DNA of 64,000 bases from Cellulomonas sp. Root930. GTDB lineage: Bacteria; Actinomycetota; Actinomycetes; Actinomycetales; Cellulomonadaceae. The stretch lies in contig LMJI01000002.1 in assembly GCA_001429255.1 (NCBI GenBank), positions 607,274 through 671,273 of the forward strand. Reading direction: 5' to 3'. Below are positions 43,049-51,713 of the stretch, in pieces. How positions within the stretch are numbered: position 1 is the stretch's first letter; every line of letters starts with the position of its first letter. Position numbers and translations under genes: made by a program. The notes under the pieces were generated by a model. That model saw only the letters and a program-made list of their open reading frames with translations, made no database searches and was not told where the DNA came from.

Positions 43049-43627
43049 TCAGCCGCCGAGGATCCCCGGCCCGGCGGCACGGAGCACGCGGGTGTACCGG
43101 TCCGCCGCGCCGTCGGGGAGCATGCCGTCCAGCTCGAGCTCGACGAGCCCGTGCACCAGCGCCCACAGCCCGAGCGCGGGCTCCTGCGCAGCGGGAGGCT
43201 CCACCCCCAGCACGCGGGCGACGGCGTCGCGCAGGACGGAGAACGTCGCGCTCGCCGTGGCCGGACCCCGCGTCCCGTCCTGCAGCCCCGCACCGGCGGC
43301 GCCGAACATCACGCGGTAGAAGTGCGGACCGTCGAGCGCGTTCGCGCGGTACGCGAGCCCGAGCCCGAGCAGGTCGGCGGCCGCGTCGTCGGTGCGGGGG
43401 ACCGCGGCGAGCCGCTCGGCGAAGCGCGCGAACGCCTCGTCGCCGACGGCACGCACCAGGTCCTCCCGGCTGCCGAACAGCGAGTAGACCGCGGACGCCG
43501 ACGTGCCGGCGCGAGCGGCGAGGTCGCGGACGGTGAGCGCACCCGCTCCTGCGGTCGCGACGATCGCACCCGCCTCCTCGAGGAGGCGGGTGCGCAGGGC
43601 GTCGTCGTGCACGCGGGGCCGGGCCAC
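43049..43627 (-). CDS. TetR family regulator with WHG-type C-terminal domain
   Basis: 192-aa repressor. HTH: RLLEEAGAIVATAGAGALTVRDLAARAGTSASAVYSLFGSREDLVRAV. The C-terminal domain contains LWALVHGLVELELDG, the WHG signature of one TetR subclass. It is divergent from a small membrane protein across a 74-base gap that holds a perfect 10-bp inverted repeat, almost certainly its operator. The GTG start is six bases after TAGACT, so it appears leaderless. Ligand unknown. Confidence 0.88.
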   Translation of the reverse strand: MARPRVHDDALRTRLLEEAGAIVATAGAGALTVRDLAARAGTSASAVYSLFGSREDLVRAVGDEAFARFAERLAAVPRTDDAAADLLGLGLAYRANALDGPHFYRVMFGAAGAGLQDGTRGPATASATFSVLRDAVARVLGVEPPAAQEPALGLWALVHGLVELELDGMLPDGAADRYTRVLRAAGPGILGG

Positions 43628-43633
43628 CGGGCG

Positions 43634-43639
43634 AGTCTA
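43634..43639 (-). promoter_or_regulatory. Candidate -10 box of the TetR gene (leaderless)
   Basis: TAGACT on the minus strand lies six bases before GTG 43627. GTTCAC, 18 bases further upstream, could be the -35 element and belongs to one arm of the inverted repeat at 43654-43689, so repressor binding would block this promoter. Confidence 0.45.
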
Positions 43640-43653
43640 GGAGGTTGACGTGG

Positions 43654-43689
43654 GTTTGTGAACGCTGTTCTATAACATTGTTCACAAAC
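43654..43689. promoter_or_regulatory. Perfect inverted repeat, operator between TetR and membrane-protein genes
   Basis: GTTTGTGAAC (43654-43663) and GTTCACAAAC (43680-43689) are exact complements with a 16-base AT-rich spacer containing TATAAC (43671-43676), a possible -10 for the rightward gene; TTGACG at 43645-43650 could be its -35, though 20 bases away. The site covers promoter elements of both genes. Confidence 0.65.
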
Positions 43690-43701
43690 GAGGGGACTCC
43701 G

Positions 43702-44112
43702 ATGATCGAGCTGACCGACGCCGCCAGGATCACCGCCGGGGCCGTGGCGCTCTCGGTGGTCGCGATCGAGTCCGGGGGCGCCTTCCTGCTGCGCGTCGCC
43801 ACCGGGAAGGAGCAGGCGACCGCGTTCCAGAAGAGCTTCTACCGGGCCGGCCACGCGCACGCCGGGGTGCTGGTCACGCTCGGGCTCGTCTGCCTGCTGC
43901 TGGGAGAGGCCACGTCGCTGGACGGGTTCTGGCGCTGGCTGGCGCAGACGGGGGTGCTGCTCGCGGCGATCGTGATGTCCGCCGGGTTCTTCCTCTCCGC
44001 CCTGGGCCGCGGCCGGGAGACGCCGAACAGGGCCGTGGTTCTCCTCGGGGTGGGGGGCGTCCTGCTCGCTGCGGGGGTCGTGACCCTGGGCGTCGGGCTG
44101 CTGCTCGGGTGA
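43702..44112 (+). CDS. Small four-helix membrane protein, likely TetR-controlled
   Basis: 136 aa with about four hydrophobic segments: ITAGAVALSVVAIESGGAFLL, AHAGVLVTLGLVCLLLGEA, AQTGVLLAAIVMSAGFFLSAL and AVVLLGVGGVLLAAGVVTLGVG. The segment SFYRAGHAHAGVLVTLG, with two His, is the only polar feature in the membrane part. I do not recognise a named family. ATG 43702 follows AGGGGAC. The divergent TetR gene and operator suggest that it is induced by a small molecule. Confidence 0.75.
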   Translation: MIELTDAARITAGAVALSVVAIESGGAFLLRVATGKEQATAFQKSFYRAGHAHAGVLVTLGLVCLLLGEATSLDGFWRWLAQTGVLLAAIVMSAGFFLSALGRGRETPNRAVVLLGVGGVLLAAGVVTLGVGLLLG

Positions 44113-44162
44113 TCGCGCGGCCGACACGCGCCCCGGCGCGCCCGTCTGGTCGGTCGCCCGGC

Positions 44163-44168
44163 TAGTTT
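44163..44168 (+). promoter_or_regulatory. Candidate -10 box of ftsK
   Basis: TAGTTT lies seven bases before ATG 44176, suggesting a leaderless or almost leaderless ftsK mRNA, although GAGG between them could also serve as a weak ribosome binding site. Confidence 0.35.
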
Positions 44169-44175
44169 GAGGACC

Positions 44176-46860
44176 ATGGCGACTCGTACGTCCACCCCTC
44201 GCGCCCGCTCCGGTGCGCCGGCGACGTCGCGCGCCTCCGGCAAGCCCACCGGCAAGGCGACCGGATCGTCCCGCCCGCAGGGGCGCAGACCCGCTCCGCC
44301 GCCGTCCCGGCCGGCCCTGCCGGTGCGCATCGTCAAGGGCGTCTTCATGGGCACCGCGCACCTCGTCGGGGGCACCGCGCGCCGCGTCGGCAAGGGTGCT
44401 CGAGACCTGGACCCCTCGCACCGGCGCGACGGCCTGGCGTTCACGCTCCTCGGCCTGGCCATCGTCATCGCCGCGCGTGAGTGGTGGGACCTGTCCGGCA
44501 CCGCCGGCACGGTCGTGCACAACGTCGTGGCCGGGACCTTCGGCAAGGTCGGCGTCGTCGTCCCGCTCGTCCTGCTCGGGCTCGCCATCCGGCTGATGCG
44601 CCACCCGGAGCGGGTCGAGGCCAACGGGCGCATCGTGATCGGGCTCGGCGCGATCACGCTCGCGGTGTGCGGGCTCGTGCAGATCGCCGCCGGCCTGCCC
44701 AACACGGACGACTTCCCCGCCCTGCGGCTGGCGGGCGGCATGGTCGGATTCCTGGTCGGCACGCCGCTGGCCAGCCTGATCACCCCCGGTGTGGCGGTCG
44801 CTCTGCTGATCCTCCTGGCGTTCTTCGGGGTCCTCGTCGTCACCGCGACGCCCGTGCACCAGGTGATCCCGCGGCTGCGCGGCGTCTACGACAAGCTCAC
44901 CGGCAACCACCGCGACCCTGCCGCGGACGCGGAGGTCGAGGACGACGCGCCCCTCGTCATCAACGCCCTGCACACCGCCGTCCCCGAGATCGAGGCACCG
45001 CCGAAGAAGCGCGGGCTGCTCGGGCGCAAGCGTGCGCGGGCGGACCAGGTGGACGAGCCCGAGGACACCCGGCTCGACGGGTACGACGGCGACGAGGCGT
45101 TCGCCCGCGCGGCCATCGTCGCGGCCGCGGAGGCCGAGGCGGAGGCGCAGCTCGCGCGCGACGCCGCGCCGGACACGGTGCCCACCACGGTCGTCGCCAA
45201 GACCCCGCTCGTCGCACCCGAGACCACGCCCGTGCCGCGCGGTGAGCAGCCGATGCTGGGCGGCGACGTGCTCTACACGCTGCCCGCGGAGGACGCCCTG
45301 GCCAAGGGTGCGCCGCACAAGGTGCGCTCGGCCGCCAACGACCGCGTCGTCGAGTCGCTCACCTCCGTGCTCGAGGCGTTCGAGATCGACGCCCAGGTCA
45401 CAGGCTTCACGCGCGGTCCGACCGTCACGCGGTACGAGGTCGAGCTGGGTCGGTCGGTCAAGGTCGAGCGGGTCACCGCGCTGAGCAAGAACATCGCCTA
45501 CGCGGTGGCCAGTGCGGACGTGCGCATCCTGTCGCCGATCCCCGGCAAGTCGGCCATCGGCATCGAGATCCCCAACACCGACCGCGAGACCGTGTCTCTG
45601 GGTGACGTGCTGCGCTCCAGCGCGGCCAAGCGCACCGAGCACCCGATGGTGATCGGCGTCGGCAAGGACGTCGAGGGCGGGTACGTCACCGCCAACCTGG
45701 CCAAGATGCCCCACCTGCTGGTGGCCGGCGCCACCGGCGCGGGCAAGTCCAGCTTCGTCAACTCGATGATCGTCTCGATCCTCATGCGCGCCACGCCCGA
45801 CGAGGTGCGCATGGTGCTCGTCGACCCCAAGCGCGTCGAGCTGACCGTCTACGAGGGCATCCCGCACCTGATCACCCCGATCATCACGAACCCGAAGAAG
45901 GCCGCCGAGGCGCTCGAGTGGGTGGTGCGCGAGATGGAGGCGCGCTACGACGACCTCGCGAACTTCGGCTTCAAGCACATCGACGACTTCAACACCGCCG
46001 TCCGCGCGGGCAAGGTCAAGCCGCTGCCGGGGTCCGAGCGCAAGATCGCCACGTACCCGTACCTGCTGGTGGTCGTCGACGAGCTCGCCGACCTGATGAT
46101 GGTGGCCCCGCGCGACGTCGAGGCGTCGATCCAGCGCATCACGCAGCTGGCCCGTGCGGCCGGCATCCACCTGGTGCTCGCCACGCAGCGCCCGAGCGTG
46201 GACGTGGTCACCGGCCTGATCAAGGCGAACGTGCCGTCCCGGCTGGCGTTCGCGACCAGCTCCCTCACCGACTCCCGCGTGGTGCTCGACCAGCCCGGCG
46301 CCGAGAAGCTCATCGGGCAGGGTGACGCGCTGTTCCTGCCGATGGGTGCGGCCAAGCCGATGCGTACGCAGGGCGCCTGGGTGTCCGAGTCGGAGATCCA
46401 CGCGGTCGTCGAGCACGTGAAGAAGCAGCTCAAGCCCTCGTACCGCAAGGACGTCGTCGTCGCGGCGGTGAAGAAGACGGTCGACGAGGACATCGGCGAC
46501 GACCTCGACCTGCTGCTCCAGGCCGCCGAGCTGGTGGTCACGACGCAGTTCGGGTCGACGTCCATGCTCCAGCGCAAGCTGCGGGTCGGCTTCGCCAAGG
46601 CGGGCCGCCTGATGGACCTGCTCGAGTCGCGCGAGATCGTCGGGCCGTCCGAGGGCTCCAAGGCCCGCGAGGTGCTGGTCCAGGCCGACGACCTGCCGGG
46701 GACGCTCGCCATGCTGCGGGGCGCGCCCGGCGAGGAGGAGGACGACCGGTACGCCATGGGCGCTGACGGCGCCCTGCCGGGCGAGCCGCCGGTGGCGACC
46801 GACTACTTCGACGGTGCGGAGGAGGACGACGCCGGGCAGTGGTCCGGCGGGGGTCGGTGA
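44176..46860 (+). CDS. ftsK: DNA translocase FtsK/SpoIIIE
   Basis: Septal DNA pump (894 aa) that clears chromosome ends during division. A basic, Pro/Ser-rich N-terminus is followed by about four membrane helices (residues ~90-230), a linker, the beta domain (HKVRSAANDRVVESLTSVLEAF) and the RecA-like motor: Walker A GATGAGKS at 518-525, Walker B LLVVVDELADLMM. The C-terminal winged-helix gamma domain that reads KOPS-like sequences is DLDLLLQAAELVVTTQFGSTSMLQRKLRVGFAKAGRLMD. ATG 44176 is preferred; TTG 44167 adds three residues. The stop overlaps the next start (GTGA). Confidence 0.96.
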   Translation: MATRTSTPRARSGAPATSRASGKPTGKATGSSRPQGRRPAPPPSRPALPVRIVKGVFMGTAHLVGGTARRVGKGARDLDPSHRRDGLAFTLLGLAIVIAAREWWDLSGTAGTVVHNVVAGTFGKVGVVVPLVLLGLAIRLMRHPERVEANGRIVIGLGAITLAVCGLVQIAAGLPNTDDFPALRLAGGMVGFLVGTPLASLITPGVAVALLILLAFFGVLVVTATPVHQVIPRLRGVYDKLTGNHRDPAADAEVEDDAPLVINALHTAVPEIEAPPKKRGLLGRKRARADQVDEPEDTRLDGYDGDEAFARAAIVAAAEAEAEAQLARDAAPDTVPTTVVAKTPLVAPETTPVPRGEQPMLGGDVLYTLPAEDALAKGAPHKVRSAANDRVVESLTSVLEAFEIDAQVTGFTRGPTVTRYEVELGRSVKVERVTALSKNIAYAVASADVRILSPIPGKSAIGIEIPNTDRETVSLGDVLRSSAAKRTEHPMVIGVGKDVEGGYVTANLAKMPHLLVAGATGAGKSSFVNSMIVSILMRATPDEVRMVLVDPKRVELTVYEGIPHLITPIITNPKKAAEALEWVVREMEARYDDLANFGFKHIDDFNTAVRAGKVKPLPGSERKIATYPYLLVVVDELADLMMVAPRDVEASIQRITQLARAAGIHLVLATQRPSVDVVTGLIKANVPSRLAFATSSLTDSRVVLDQPGAEKLIGQGDALFLPMGAAKPMRTQGAWVSESEIHAVVEHVKKQLKPSYRKDVVVAAVKKTVDEDIGDDLDLLLQAAELVVTTQFGSTSMLQRKLRVGFAKAGRLMDLLESREIVGPSEGSKAREVLVQADDLPGTLAMLRGAPGEEEDDRYAMGADGALPGEPPVATDYFDGAEEDDAGQWSGGGR

Positions 46861-49055
46861 ACGGCCCGTTCTCCGGCCCCTGGGGGGTCGTCAGCACGGT
46901 GATCGCGATCGTCGCGATCGCGGCGCTCATCGCCGTCCTCATCCTGCTCGGCAAGCAGCGCGCGCAGGTCCGTCGGGCGAACGAGCTGCTGGAGCTGTCC
47001 CGGGAGCTGCGGCACCGCTACGACGCCCTGCAGGCCGTGACCAAGGAGGGCGTCCTCGTCCAGTCGTTGTCCGGCCGGGTGCTGGACATCTCGGAGCGCG
47101 CGGCGGCGATCCTCGGCATCGACGCCGCCTCGGCCGTGGGTCGCTCGGTGGCCGACCTGCCGGTCGTCCTCGTCAACGAGATGGGTCTGGCCATGAACCC
47201 GGCGGCGGTCCTCGGGCACCGCTCGGGCGTCGCGCGCGCCGGGTGGACCGTGGACTCGGAGCTCGTCGGCGTCGCGCTCCCCGGGACCGACACCACGCAG
47301 GCGCGCATGGTGCAGGTGGCCAGCCAGCTGGTGCCGGCCGGCGACGGCGACGCCGCGGCGGTGCTGACCACGCTCGTCGACGTCACCGGCAGGCGCGAGG
47401 TCGAGGCGGCCCTGTCGCGCAGCGAGATGCAGTTCCGGGTCGCGATGGAGAACGCGCCGATCGGCATGGCGCTCGTCGACGTCGAGTGGCGGATCGTCGA
47501 GGCGAACGCCGCGTTTGCCGAGCTGCTGGGCACGAGCGTCGGAGCCCTGCGCGGGTACCGGATGGAGGACCTCAGCACGCCCGAGGGCCGCCCCGCCGAG
47601 CGCCTCGAGGTCGACCGGCTGCTCGGCGGCGGGCAGCACCGGTTCTCGCTCGAGAAGCGCTACCAGCGGGCCGACGGGCACGAGGTCTGGGTCGCGCTCG
47701 ACGCCGCACTGGTGCGGACACCGACCGGGGCCCCCGACCACTTCGTCGTCCAGGTGCGGGACTCCACCGAGTCGCGGCTGCAGGCCGAGATGCTCACCCA
47801 CCGCGCCATGCACGACCCCCTGACCGGGCTGGCCAACCGCACGCTGCTCCAGGAGGTGCTGCAGGCGGTGCTGGAGCAGCCTGGGGTGGTCGACCGCGTG
47901 GCGGTGCTGGCCTGCGACCTGGACGGGTTCAAGGAGATCAACGACCGGTACGGGCACGCGGCGGGCGACGAGGTGCTGGTGCACGTCGCCGGCGTGCTGC
48001 GCGCCGCGACCGCCCGACGGGGCACGGTCGCGCGGCTCGGTGGCGACGAGTTCGTGGTCGTCGTGCAGGACCTCGACGGTCCACGGGCGGTGTTCGAGGT
48101 GGCTTCCGCCATCCATGCCGGGCTGCAGGAGGCGGTCCGGGTGGGCCGGCGCCGACTGAACGTGGCCGCGAGCATCGGCATCGCGATCGCGGACCCCGAC
48201 TCGATCGAGGGTGGCGCGCCGGGCCTGCTGGCCGCCGCGGACGCCGCCCTCTACCGCGCCAAGGGCTCGGGCCGCGGTCGCACGGAGGTCTACGAGTCCT
48301 CGATGACGATGGGGTCGGCCTCCGACCTGCACCGCGAGCTCGCGGCGGCGATCGCCGAGGACCAGCTGGTGGTCCACTACCAGCCGATCGTCGACCTCTC
48401 CGACGCGCGCGTCGTCGGCTACGAGGCCTTGGTGCGGTGGGAGCACCCGCAGCGGGGTCTCCTGCTGCCGGCCTCGTTCCTCTCGCTCATCCAGGAGGCG
48501 GGGATGTCGGTCGCGCTCGGGCAGCTGGTGGCCACGCGCGTCGTCGAGTTCGTCGCCTCCATCCACGACCGCACGCGCTGGGTGTCCGTGAACGTCTCGG
48601 CGGACCAGCTGGGCGACGGGGAGTTCGCGACGACCCTGCTGGCGGAGATCTCCCGGCACCGGCTCACCGCGGGCCGGATCGTCGTGGAGCTCACCGAGTC
48701 CTCGCTCGTCGCGTCCGGCACGCGCATCCGCCACGAGCTCACGCAGCTGTCCGCGGCGGGCGTGCCCATTCTGCTCGACGACTTCGGCACCGGCGTCTCA
48801 CCGCTCTCGTACCTGCGGGACCTTCCGGTGGCGGGCGTGAAGCTCGACATGTCGTTCACGTCCGGGATCCCCGAGGACCCCACCGCAGGCAAGGTCGCGC
48901 GGGCGCTCGGTGCGCTGGCGCGCGAGCTGGCGATGGTGACCATCGCCGAGGGCATCGAGCACGAGGAGCAGGCCGAGTACCTGCACCGCAACGGCTGGCG
49001 CTACGGGCAGGGCTGGCTGTACGGCAGCGCCCAGCCGGGCGACATCAGCCGCTGA
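46857..49055 (+). CDS. Membrane-anchored PAS-GGDEF-EAL cyclic-di-GMP enzyme
   Basis: 732-aa signalling protein with one N-terminal helix (VVSTVIAIVAIAALIAVLILLG), two PAS-like regions (about residues 45-180 and 190-310; MENAPIGMALVDVEWRIVEANAAF), GGDEF (GGDEF intact at 395-399) and EAL (EAL at 523-525, DDFGTG at 641-646, AEGIE later). Both active-site signatures look intact, so it could make and degrade cyclic di-GMP. The RxxD inhibitory site five residues before GGDEF is absent (RRGT). The GTG start overlaps the ftsK stop, so it is translationally coupled to ftsK. Confidence 0.92.
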   Translation: MNGPFSGPWGVVSTVIAIVAIAALIAVLILLGKQRAQVRRANELLELSRELRHRYDALQAVTKEGVLVQSLSGRVLDISERAAAILGIDAASAVGRSVADLPVVLVNEMGLAMNPAAVLGHRSGVARAGWTVDSELVGVALPGTDTTQARMVQVASQLVPAGDGDAAAVLTTLVDVTGRREVEAALSRSEMQFRVAMENAPIGMALVDVEWRIVEANAAFAELLGTSVGALRGYRMEDLSTPEGRPAERLEVDRLLGGGQHRFSLEKRYQRADGHEVWVALDAALVRTPTGAPDHFVVQVRDSTESRLQAEMLTHRAMHDPLTGLANRTLLQEVLQAVLEQPGVVDRVAVLACDLDGFKEINDRYGHAAGDEVLVHVAGVLRAATARRGTVARLGGDEFVVVVQDLDGPRAVFEVASAIHAGLQEAVRVGRRRLNVAASIGIAIADPDSIEGGAPGLLAAADAALYRAKGSGRGRTEVYESSMTMGSASDLHRELAAAIAEDQLVVHYQPIVDLSDARVVGYEALVRWEHPQRGLLLPASFLSLIQEAGMSVALGQLVATRVVEFVASIHDRTRWVSVNVSADQLGDGEFATTLLAEISRHRLTAGRIVVELTESSLVASGTRIRHELTQLSAAGVPILLDDFGTGVSPLSYLRDLPVAGVKLDMSFTSGIPEDPTAGKVARALGALARELAMVTIAEGIEHEEQAEYLHRNGWRYGQGWLYGSAQPGDISR

Positions 49056-50349
49056 CGCGAGGGACCACGTACGGCACGACGCCGGTGGGCGTGAGCGGGG
49101 TGACGCGCTGCGGTGCTTCAGTGCCCGCCGCCTCGACCACCGCCGCGGTCCGGTCCGCTACCTGCGCGGCGCTCAGCGTGCTGGTCCCACCGGCGATGTC
49201 GACGAGCGCGTGCACCTGGTGGCCACCCAGTCGGTCGACGGTGATGGGGGTCCACTCCACCCCGGTGACCCGCGCCGGGGCGGCGGGCCGCCCTTCGGCC
49301 GGGAACGCGCCGGTGGCCTCGACGTGCGCCGTGAGCAGCAGGCCCGAGGACGTCTTCGGCGAGCAGCACTCGCCGTCCTGGTTCGAGACGTAGTTGCCGA
49401 GGCCGTACGCCACCCACATGCCCTCGCCGCGGGGTCCGCCGGTCAGGTGCGCCACCGGCTGCGGGACGTGCGCGTGGTGGCCGATGACCAGGTCGAACAC
49501 CCCGGAGTCGGCCAGCTGCTGGTCGATCGCCACCTGCTCGGGCGTCGGCTCCGTCTGGTACTCGACGCAGCAGTGGACGCTGGCGATCACCAGGTCGGCA
49601 CCTGCCGCACGCGCCGCGGTCGCCTGCGCCACCATCGCCGGCACGTCGACGAGGTTCACCGACCACGGCTTGTCGGCGTCGACCGGCATGCCGTTGGTCC
49701 CGTAGGTCGCGGCGATCTGGGCGACCGTGATCGTGCGACCGCCGCGGTCGAGCCGGTAGAGCTGCGGCTGGGACTGCTCGACCGCGTTCCGCGCGGTGCC
49801 GACGTGCCCCAGACCCGCCGCGTCGAGCGCGTCCAGCGTGGCCGTCACCCCGGCGAACCCGCGGTCGACCGAGTGGTTCGACGCCGTCGAGCACCCGTCC
49901 CACCCCTGGGCCTTCAGCGAGCTCGCGATCTGCGGGGGCGTGCCGAACAGCGGGTATCCGCTCGGCGTGGTGCCGGGGGGCGTGACGGCGACCTCGAGAT
50001 GGCACAGCGCGAGATCGGCGCCCTGGATCCACGGGTTCATCGGGCCGAGCACGGGGCCGAAGTCGTAGCCCGAGGCGGTGCGGGCGCTCGAGAGCACCGG
50101 CAGGTGGGGGAGCACGTCTCCGGCGGCGACGATCGAGAACGCGGCGTCGGGGTCGGGGGTGGGCGTCGGCGTGGGCGTCGGCGAGCCGTCGGGGCTCTGC
50201 GACGGCGGGGCGGTGGTCGCTGCGGTGACCGGCGGTCGCGAGGGGTGCAGTGCGGCCGCCACCGCTCCGAGGCTCACGAGGAGCAGCAGGAGGAGCGCGA
50301 GGCCTGCGACGAGGGGACGCCGACGTCCGGCGCGGGCGTGGCGAGTCAC
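49045..50349 (-). CDS. CapA family protein (poly-gamma-glutamate synthesis-type metallophosphatase fold)
   Basis: 434 aa. An N-terminal membrane anchor or signal (LVAGLALLLLLLVSLGAVAAAL) and a Ser/Pro/Thr linker (SPTPTPTPTPDPD) precede a CapA domain. Metal-binding-type motifs are AAGDVLPH, CHLEVAV, TASNHSVDRG, VIASVHCC and IGHHAHVPQP. CapA proteins take part in poly-gamma-glutamate capsule assembly in Bacillus. No capB/capC partners are near, so the role here is unknown, possibly envelope-related. Convergent with the c-di-GMP gene (11-base overlap). Confidence 0.88.
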   Translation of the reverse strand: MTRHARAGRRRPLVAGLALLLLLLVSLGAVAAALHPSRPPVTAATTAPPSQSPDGSPTPTPTPTPDPDAAFSIVAAGDVLPHLPVLSSARTASGYDFGPVLGPMNPWIQGADLALCHLEVAVTPPGTTPSGYPLFGTPPQIASSLKAQGWDGCSTASNHSVDRGFAGVTATLDALDAAGLGHVGTARNAVEQSQPQLYRLDRGGRTITVAQIAATYGTNGMPVDADKPWSVNLVDVPAMVAQATAARAAGADLVIASVHCCVEYQTEPTPEQVAIDQQLADSGVFDLVIGHHAHVPQPVAHLTGGPRGEGMWVAYGLGNYVSNQDGECCSPKTSSGLLLTAHVEATGAFPAEGRPAAPARVTGVEWTPITVDRLGGHQVHALVDIAGGTSTLSAAQVADRTAAVVEAAGTEAPQRVTPLTPTGVVPYVVPRVSG

Positions 50350-50355
50350 ACGCGG

Positions 50356-50361
50356 ACTCTA
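50356..50361 (-). promoter_or_regulatory. Candidate -10 box of the capA-like gene (leaderless)
   Basis: TAGAGT on the minus strand, six bases before GTG 50349. It shares the 55-base gap with the divergent pgsA promoter. Confidence 0.4.
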
Positions 50362-50392
50362 TGCGGTGAACGGGGCATGACCTGCGCCCCTC

Positions 50393-50398
50393 TAGGCT
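50393..50398 (+). promoter_or_regulatory. Candidate -10 box of pgsA (leaderless)
   Basis: TAGGCT, identical to the proS element, ends six bases before the pgsA GTG at 50405. No ribosome binding site is present. Confidence 0.4.
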
Positions 50399-50404
50399 GT
50401 CCGG

Positions 50405-50998
50405 GTGGTCGACGCCGTACCCTCCGCCTGGAACCTGGCGAACGTAGTCACGGTGCTGCGCATCGCGCTGGTGCCGTTCTTCGCCTGGGCTCTCCTGGTC
50501 GACGGCGGGCACACCACCACCGGCCGGCTGATCGCGACCGCGCTGTTCGTGGTGGCGGCCGCGACCGACCGCGTCGACGGCTGGCTCGCTCGCCGCTCTG
50601 GCCAGGTCACCGACCTCGGCAAGATGCTCGACCCCATCGCGGACAAGGTGCTCATCGGCACCGCCCTCGTCCTGCTGTCGTGGCTCGGCGACCTGCCGTG
50701 GTGGGTGACCGTGGTCATCCTCGTGCGCGAGCTCGGCATCACGGCGATGCGGTTCTTCCTCCTGCGGTTCGTGGTGCTCCCGGCCTCCCGCGGCGGCAAG
50801 CTGAAGACGGTGCTGCAGTCGGTGGCGATCGGGCTCTACCTCCTGCCGCTGGACGTGCTGCCCGGGTTCGTCGAGGTCGTCGCCGCGATCGTCATGGGTG
50901 CGGCGCTGGTGGTGACCGTGGTGACCGGCCTGGACTACGCGCGGACGGGCCTGCAGATCCGCCGGACCGCCAGCCACCCACCCGCCGCAGGGCTGTGA
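50405..50998 (+). CDS. pgsA: CDP-diacylglycerol-glycerol-3-phosphate 3-phosphatidyltransferase
   Basis: Integral membrane enzyme (197 aa) committing CDP-diacylglycerol to phosphatidylglycerol. The CDP-alcohol phosphotransferase motif D-x2-DG-x2-AR-x8-G-x3-D-x3-D is complete (DRVDGWLARRSGQVTDLGKM, residues ~55-75). Four to six helices are predicted, including ALVPFFAWALLVDGG. The position between ftsK and cinA-clgR-recA matches other Actinobacteria. A related CDP-alcohol substrate (inositol phosphate) is less likely because that family uses other flanking residues. cinA starts two bases after the stop. Confidence 0.92.
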   Translation: MVDAVPSAWNLANVVTVLRIALVPFFAWALLVDGGHTTTGRLIATALFVVAAATDRVDGWLARRSGQVTDLGKMLDPIADKVLIGTALVLLSWLGDLPWWVTVVILVRELGITAMRFFLLRFVVLPASRGGKLKTVLQSVAIGLYLLPLDVLPGFVEVVAAIVMGAALVVTVVTGLDYARTGLQIRRTASHPPAAGL

Positions 50999-50999
50999 C

Positions 51000-51473
51000 G
51001 TGTCGCTCGCGGCCGACCTCCTCGCGGCCCTCGGTGCCCGCGGCTGGTCGCTGGGCGTCGCCGAGTCGCTGACCGGCGGGCTCGTGTCCGCCGCCCTCGT
51101 CGACGTGCCCGGGGCCTCGACGGTCCTGCGTGGGGCTGTCGTGGCCTACGCGACCGATCTCAAAGGCGCTCTGCTCGACGTGGACCGCGCGCTGCTGGCG
51201 GCCAGGGGCGCCGTCGACCCGGACGTCGCCCGCGCCATGGCGGCGGGGGCACGCCGGCGGCTCGCGGCGGACGTCGGACTGGCGACCACCGGCGTCGCCG
51301 GGCCTGATCCGCAGGACGGGCACCCGCCCGGAACGGTCCACGTCGCGGTCGCGACACCGGAGGGAACCCGCGTGGAGTCGCTCCAGCTCGTCGGGTCCCG
51401 AGCAGCCGTCAGGGCGCAGACGGTGGACGCCGTCCTGGCGCTGGGGGTGGAGTTCGTGCGGCGTTCGGGGTGA
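51000..51473 (+). CDS. CinA C-terminal-type nicotinamide-nucleotide amidohydrolase
   Basis: Short form (157 aa) that holds only the amidohydrolase (PncC/YgaD) domain of CinA, which turns NMN into nicotinate mononucleotide. It has GVAESLTGGLVSAALVDVPGAS (catalytic Ser/Thr loop) and the ATTGVAGPDPQDGHPPGTVHVA block. The N-terminal MoCF-like domain of full CinA is missing, as in many Actinobacteria. It is cotranscribed with pgsA (one-base gap) and precedes clgR. Confidence 0.93.
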   Translation: MSLAADLLAALGARGWSLGVAESLTGGLVSAALVDVPGASTVLRGAVVAYATDLKGALLDVDRALLAARGAVDPDVARAMAAGARRRLAADVGLATTGVAGPDPQDGHPPGTVHVAVATPEGTRVESLQLVGSRAAVRAQTVDAVLALGVEFVRRSG

Positions 51474-51510
51474 ATCTGGGCGCGGCGACGGGCCGTGGGT
51501 CTCCGGAGCG

Positions 51511-51536
51511 GGAACACTCCGAGGTGTCGCATCGTT
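51511..51536 (+). promoter_or_regulatory. Probable ECF-sigma (SigH/SigE/SigR-type) promoter of clgR
   Basis: GGAAC at 51511-51515 and CGTT at 51533-51536 are separated by 17 bases, matching the GGAA(C/T)-N(16-18)-GTT pattern of stress ECF sigma factors. The site lies about 180 bases before clgR in the 240-base gap after cinA. clgR is controlled by such sigma factors in Corynebacterium and Mycobacterium. A second element, TACGGT at 51603-51608, could be a housekeeping -10. The rest of the gap (51537-51713) shows nothing else I can name. Confidence 0.5.
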
Positions 51537-51713
51537 GGAACGTCCGTGATGAGCACTCGACCCCCGGCACGACGCATGCCGTCGCGTGTCGGCGGTGCAA
51601 GGTACGGTGGAATCCTCCCGGCGAAGGTTTCTGGGGTTCCAGTGGTCCCGGGTCCCCAGCGGATCCCGGTTCCCGGCAAGGATGTGGCACGTGACGCGAG
51701 AGGGGGAGCCCGG

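Noticed and set aside
43309..46416. 1035-codon minus-strand frame opposite ftsK
   Set aside because: It is antisense to the well-supported FtsK motor and small membrane protein. No motif, and no start context.
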